Shown piece after piece: positions 6,090 through 9,517 of a stretch of 9,517 nucleotides of DNA. Below the pieces are notes generated by a model. The model was not told where the DNA came from, made no database searches, and saw nothing but the letters and a program-made list of their open reading frames with translations. A program made the position numbers and the translations under genes. Numbering within the stretch: the first letter of the stretch is position 1; each line of letters opens with the position of its first letter. Source of the DNA: Clostridiales bacterium (GTDB lineage: Bacteria > Bacillota > Clostridia > Lachnospirales > Lachnospiraceae); the NCBI GenBank assembly GCA_019420405.1, contig JAHZHF010000078.1, positions 1,611 through 11,127 on the forward strand. The letters run 5' to 3'.

Positions 6090-7780
6090 CTGTTTTCCTC
6101 TGTTCTCTTCGGCATGGTGATCTGTACACACGTCCCCTCTTTCACACTGCTTACTATTTTCATACTGCCTTCCTCTCCGTAGAGTACCCGGATTCTGTCA
6201 TAAACATTGTGGAGGCCGTAACCTTTCGAGTGGTAGGCCAGGAGCTCATCCGCCTTCTCCTGCTCCATCCCGGCCCCGTTGTCACGCACCTCAAATCTGA
6301 GATACTCTTCGTCCTGGCTGACCGTAAGCCACAGGTTCTTTTCCTCCCGCTCCACTATGTCCAGCCCGTGGTCGATCGCGTTTTCCACAAGGGGCTGCAG
6401 GATCAGCTTCGGGATCCGGTATCCGGCCGTATCCGTATCAACGTCCTCGATCACGCGGAAGCTGTCGTCATGCATAATGAGCTGAATCTTTAAATATGCC
6501 CGGATATTGCTGAGCTCATTTTCCACGGTCGTCATCGTTTCGCCCCGGTTCAGACTCGTCCGGTAATATGTGGACAGCGCAAGCGTCACCCTGCTGATGT
6601 CTTCCTGCCCGGCCTCCAGCGCCTTCCAGTTGATGATAGAGAGGGAATTATAGAGAAAATGCGGGTTGATCTGCGCCTGGAGTGCTTTCATCTCCGTATT
6701 CTGCAGCCTGATCTTGCCCTCGTACACTTCCGTGATCAACCGGTTCATCTCGTCCATCATCCTGCGGAACGAGCGGATCAGAACGCCCACCTCATCCTGG
6801 TAACCGCTGCTCACCGTCACCTTTCTGAACCCGAGCTGGATCTGGTTCATATTTTCTGTCAGCCGTTCCAGCGGCTGCACCATTTCTCTGGCGAAAAAGT
6901 ATCCCATCGCCCCCAGAGCCGCAATGCACAGAATCAGAATAGGAATGCTCTCAATAATAATATTAAGTACTACATCCGTGATCAGCTCTGTCGGCCGGTA
7001 CAGACAGAGGGTCCATCCGGCTGCATCCATCTCCACTGTATAGCAACTGTAGTTTTCCTGCAGGTATGCAAGGGATTCCGGCTTTTCCGGCTGGTACCGC
7101 TCTCCCATGATAGTGGCGGAGTACACGACATTTCCCTCCTTATCGACGATCAGCCCGCCGATATTTTCCGTCAGGCAGTCCGTGAAAGGTTTCAGCATGG
7201 AATCATAATCCAGCACCATGGCGAGTACGGCGTTGCTCTCCTCCCCGTCATAAAACCGCCGGGAAACCGTGATCTTTTTCGACGATCCGCGCGTTACAGT
7301 CCACTGCATTTCCGAAGTATCCTTAAGCTTCGCATACCAGCTCTCGCTCTCAGCCTGCTTGAGCGGCATCAGCATATCGCCGTGAGCCACCTCTATATTC
7401 TCCGAATACAGCATGATCCCCTCGATCTCATTGTGGTAAACCTGAGGCATCTGGAGCAGCGGGTCAATCACATTGACATACTCGAGATAAGTCAGGTAAT
7501 CCGACTGAGGCTCCATACTCAGTACATCCCGCAGCTCACGGGAATATGACAGATAGTCCACCAGGTTTTCATAGATATTCGCCTGATTGGTCATCGTATC
7601 CGAGGCCTGTTCGATGAGGCTGTTCATACTGCTTTCTTCCTGAAGCCGTACTGTCTGTATCATACCTCTCAGGAAATAGACAGCCATGATCACAACCGGA
7701 AAAAGCCCGGCTGCCAGCACGAGCAGCGTGATCTTGTATCGGTATTTAAGATTTTTAAACTTCCTGTCTGTCCGCTTCAT
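6086..7780 (-). CDS. YesM-family sensor histidine kinase with extracellular sensor region
   Basis: A 564-aa kinase of the YesM/LytS (His_kinase) class, usually paired with YesN-type regulators to control carbohydrate use. It has a membrane helix at about 18-39 and an extracytoplasmic region of about 230 residues (40-268), of the size and layout of Cache-like sensors. A second helix (about 270-296) is followed by a HAMP linker starting at MVQPLERLTENM (300-311). The phosphoacceptor block is ALQAQINPHFLYNSL, with H374. The ATPase domain shows LQPLVENAIDHG (N467), RDNGAGM (D500) and KGYGLHNVYDRI. All key residues are present. The ATG at 7780 lies 23 nt inside the end of the regulator gene (26-nt overlap) and is preceded by GGAAAGGA. 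Its stop overlaps the binding protein start by 4 nt, so the three proteins should be made together. The signal is probably a sugar, sensed directly or through the binding protein. Confidence 0.94.
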   Translation of the reverse strand: MKRTDRKFKNLKYRYKITLLVLAAGLFPVVIMAVYFLRGMIQTVRLQEESSMNSLIEQASDTMTNQANIYENLVDYLSYSRELRDVLSMEPQSDYLTYLEYVNVIDPLLQMPQVYHNEIEGIMLYSENIEVAHGDMLMPLKQAESESWYAKLKDTSEMQWTVTRGSSKKITVSRRFYDGEESNAVLAMVLDYDSMLKPFTDCLTENIGGLIVDKEGNVVYSATIMGERYQPEKPESLAYLQENYSCYTVEMDAAGWTLCLYRPTELITDVVLNIIIESIPILILCIAALGAMGYFFAREMVQPLERLTENMNQIQLGFRKVTVSSGYQDEVGVLIRSFRRMMDEMNRLITEVYEGKIRLQNTEMKALQAQINPHFLYNSLSIINWKALEAGQEDISRVTLALSTYYRTSLNRGETMTTVENELSNIRAYLKIQLIMHDDSFRVIEDVDTDTAGYRIPKLILQPLVENAIDHGLDIVEREEKNLWLTVSQDEEYLRFEVRDNGAGMEQEKADELLAYHSKGYGLHNVYDRIRVLYGEEGSMKIVSSVKEGTCVQITMPKRTEENR

Positions 7781-9302
7781 TTACAGTCTGTCCTTTCCTG
7801 CACGATTCCGGAGACACGCCGAAGAACTCCCGGAAGCTGCGGCAGAAATATGTACTGCTTGAAAATCCCACCTTTTCACTGATCCCTGAGATCTTCATAT
7901 TTGTGTTTTCAAGCAGCTCCCTGGCCTTGTTCATCCGCACTTCCCTGACATAGCGGTTCATCGTAACCCCGGTCTCCTCCTTAAACACAGCGCTTAAGTA
8001 TCCCGGCGAGAGATATACCATGGCTGCCAGATTCTCCGGACTTAAGTTGTTTTCATTATAGTGATGCTGAATATAATTCCTGATCTGGACGACCTCCCTG
8101 CGCGCCCCGCCTTCCTCTTCCTCAAGATACTGCTCGAAACCGTCAATCGCTTCACTCACTATATCCAACAGGTCGCCGATCTTCCTGCAGCGGTACATTC
8201 TCTCTACTTTCTGCGCCAGTTCCTTTTCATCAGATTCCGGCCGCTGTTCGTATATCTCCTTTACAATACCGGAAAACACGAACTTCACATACATCTCTGA
8301 AAATGACTTCTCATGCCTGTACTTCTGCTCCAGCTTCCGAAAGTCCTGCCGCAGATGCGCCGCATCCTTATATTTAATATCCTTTGAGATCTGCTCCGTA
8401 AGCTCCGAATCCGGCTCTGTCACCTGGTCCGCATTCTGCTCCGGCTGGCCGTTCTGCATCACATGGCGGTCCGGCTGATAAAACTGCCCGCTTAAAAGGT
8501 CTTCAAGCTGGCGGAATTCCTCCGGAAGCTCCCGCCATCCGTCCAGAGGGCGGCTGACGGCGAAATAACATTCCGTGTCATACTGCTGCTGGAAAAACTG
8601 GTACAGCTTCTTCGCCAGCTCCCCGTAGTCCGCATACTTTTCCGTAAACAGAAACAGTGACTCATTGGAATTGAGATTGACATAATACAGTTCCCGCTGC
8701 AGGTACTCCCGCAGTTTTCCTGTGAAATGCTCTTCCTCCGTCTCAAAAAACGCGCTGGACGCACCCGCCAAAATCATCCTCGTGCACCGGTTCAGGCTGT
8801 CTTTCGGATCGGCTGTAAGCGCCGCCAGATGCTCTCCGCTGCCTTTACTTTCCGTATAGATCCACTCCTGAAGGAAATATTTTTTCAGATAGTCCTCCTG
8901 GCGGTCCTGCTTCTCCTTTTCCGCTCTGCGCTCCCTGATGTTTTCCGTCACACGCGCCATTGTACTGTGGAATTCTTCCGGGTCCACAGGCTTTAAAACA
9001 TAGTCCACCACTCCGTAGCGCAGCGCCTCCCTGGCATAGGAGAACTCATTATATCCACTAAAAATAACGATCTCGATGTCCGGATAATGCTCCTTCACAT
9101 ACCCGGATAATTCAAGACCGTTCATATACGGCATCTTCACATCTGAAAGCAGGATGTCAACGTGGTTTGACGCAAGCGCTCCGACCGCGTCCTTTCCGTT
9201 TACCGCCTCCAAAATATGAAACTCCTCCTCTTCCCGTTTCAGAAGAAATTTAATCCCGTTCCTCTCCAGTTTTTCATCGTCTACAATCAGCACCGTAAGC
9301 AT
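7755..9302 (-). CDS. YesN-type response regulator with AraC DNA-binding domain
   Basis: A 515-aa regulator. The N-terminal receiver domain (about 1-120) has D8 and D9 (IVDDEK), phosphoacceptor D54 in LLSDVKMPYMNGLEL, S82 (IFSGYNEF) and K104 (VLKPVD). A middle region of nearly 300 residues, partly helical and charged, has no named motif I can see. The C-terminal AraC domain (about 410-510) has two helix-turn-helix units: LSPENLAAMVYLSPGYLSAVF, given here as LSPENLAAMVY and LSPGYLSAVFKEETG, and then ISGISEKVGFSSSTYFCRSF. The usual FGVSP follows. The frame is open to a TTG at 9359, but that would overlap the -35 box. The ATG at 9302 has AGGAGG (9310-9315) 7 nt upstream and begins the canonical MLTVLIVDDE. 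It is first in the operon and is expected to be phosphorylated by the YesM-type kinase next to it. Its targets are not in view unless it controls its own promoter. Confidence 0.94.
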   Translation of the reverse strand: MLTVLIVDDEKLERNGIKFLLKREEEEFHILEAVNGKDAVGALASNHVDILLSDVKMPYMNGLELSGYVKEHYPDIEIVIFSGYNEFSYAREALRYGVVDYVLKPVDPEEFHSTMARVTENIRERRAEKEKQDRQEDYLKKYFLQEWIYTESKGSGEHLAALTADPKDSLNRCTRMILAGASSAFFETEEEHFTGKLREYLQRELYYVNLNSNESLFLFTEKYADYGELAKKLYQFFQQQYDTECYFAVSRPLDGWRELPEEFRQLEDLLSGQFYQPDRHVMQNGQPEQNADQVTEPDSELTEQISKDIKYKDAAHLRQDFRKLEQKYRHEKSFSEMYVKFVFSGIVKEIYEQRPESDEKELAQKVERMYRCRKIGDLLDIVSEAIDGFEQYLEEEEGGARREVVQIRNYIQHHYNENNLSPENLAAMVYLSPGYLSAVFKEETGVTMNRYVREVRMNKARELLENTNMKISGISEKVGFSSSTYFCRSFREFFGVSPESCRKGQTVNEADRQEV

Positions 9303-9330
9303 TTGAAGCCCTCCTCCCATGTACGATTTA

Positions 9331-9359
9331 AGTATATCACAGCATGTATTTACGCTCAA
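9331..9359 (-). promoter_or_regulatory. Promoter of the regulator-kinase-binding protein operon
   Basis: On the minus strand TTGAGC (9359-9354) is separated by exactly 17 bp from TATACT (9336-9331). The -10 is preceded by TGA, giving the extended form TGnTATACT. Transcription should start near 9324, about 22 nt before the ATG at 9302, leaving room for the strong AGGAGG site and little else. A short inverted repeat GCTC/GAGC (9354-9366) overlaps the -35 box and could bind a regulator, but its arms are only 4 bp. Confidence 0.78.
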
Positions 9360-9366
9360 TACGAGC

Positions 9367-9438
9367 GGCAGCTATAAAGTTCAATAACTCCCGCATGAAA
9401 AACGTCCGAAAACAATGCCTATTTTTCAAACGTATTCT
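9367..9438 (+). repeat. Right copy of the imperfect inverted repeat flanking the three-gene operon
   Basis: Read on the plus strand this copy begins with GGCAGCTAT (9367-9375), 8 bp beyond the operon's -35 box. AGTTCA, AAAAACGTCCG (9398-9408) and CGTATTCT (9431-9438) follow. It mirrors 4344-4268 and points away from the operon, as that copy does. TGAAAAA (9396-9402) can pair with TTTTTCA (9422-9428), giving a hairpin at the same place as in the left copy. The DNA from 9439 to the edge contains no convincing gene. A 28-codon frame starting at ATG 9395 lies inside the repeat and is not credible. Confidence 0.62.
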
Positions 9439-9517
9439 TCGGGGATGGGAGGACGGCTCAGGGCTTCGCTCCAGGGAATAAGGGAAACTACAAAGTACCG
9501 GATACGGATTAAAAGCA

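Noticed and set aside
6659..7549. A 296-codon open frame on the plus strand opposite the YesM-type kinase.
   Set aside because: It lies wholly antisense to a kinase with every catalytic motif intact, has histidine- and leucine-rich shadow composition and no recognisable domain.
9302..9359. An upstream TTG start for the AraC-type regulator, adding 19 residues.
   Set aside because: The TTG is part of the -35 box, and the ATG at 9302 has a strong AGGAGG site and begins the standard receiver domain sequence.
9442..9453. A 12-nt match (GGGATGGGAGGA) to the ATPase 3' tail (1054-1065, opposite strand), considered as a third copy of the flanking repeat.
   Set aside because: The match is short and purine-rich, none of the four repeat blocks accompany it at 1054-1065, and a 12-mer match in this window is near what chance allows.

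Overview
The window looks like chromosomal DNA of a gut-type Clostridia, most likely Lachnospiraceae. This is inferred from its moderate GC content, strong AGGAGG ribosome binding sites, a YesN/YesM-type regulator pair beside an LplA-type solute-binding protein, and an OmpR-type two-component system beside an FtsX-type ABC exporter. The genus cannot be named from sequence alone. All six complete genes and the one partial gene lie on the minus strand, so transcription runs from high to low coordinates.

Region A (about 9360 down to 4353) is a compact three-gene operon. A promoter (TTGAGC, 17 bp, TATACT) is followed by an AraC-type response regulator (515 aa), a YesM-type histidine kinase with an extracellular sensor region (564 aa), and a family 1 solute-binding protein (578 aa). 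Junctions overlap by 26 and 4 nt. No transporter permeases are present, and the binding protein seems to have an N-terminal membrane anchor rather than a lipobox. The set resembles a three-component sugar-sensing system of the AraPST kind, with the binding protein presenting ligand to the kinase. The unit from promoter to last stop codon is bracketed by an imperfect inverted repeat of about 75 bp (4268-4344 and 9367-9438).

Region B (4352 to 3560) holds a small, AT-richer fic gene with an intact catalytic motif. It has no visible inhibitory motif and no ribosome binding site, so it looks N-terminally truncated. A long intrinsic terminator follows it.

Region C (3541 to 1) is an OmpR-type response regulator, a single-membrane-segment histidine kinase with no sensor domain, an ABC ATPase and the start of an FtsX-family permease that runs off the left edge. 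Regulator and kinase overlap by 16 nt, ATPase and permease by 14 nt. This is the organisation of Bce-like systems, in which the exporter itself usually senses and removes an antimicrobial peptide. Near-identical 14-nt palindromes lie 5' of both halves, 38-39 nt upstream of candidate -10 boxes. They fit a shared operator for the regulator, but one of them is also the tip of the fic terminator hairpin.

The leader and upstream DNA at 9303-9517 and the 212-nt gap at 4141-4352 contain no convincing gene.
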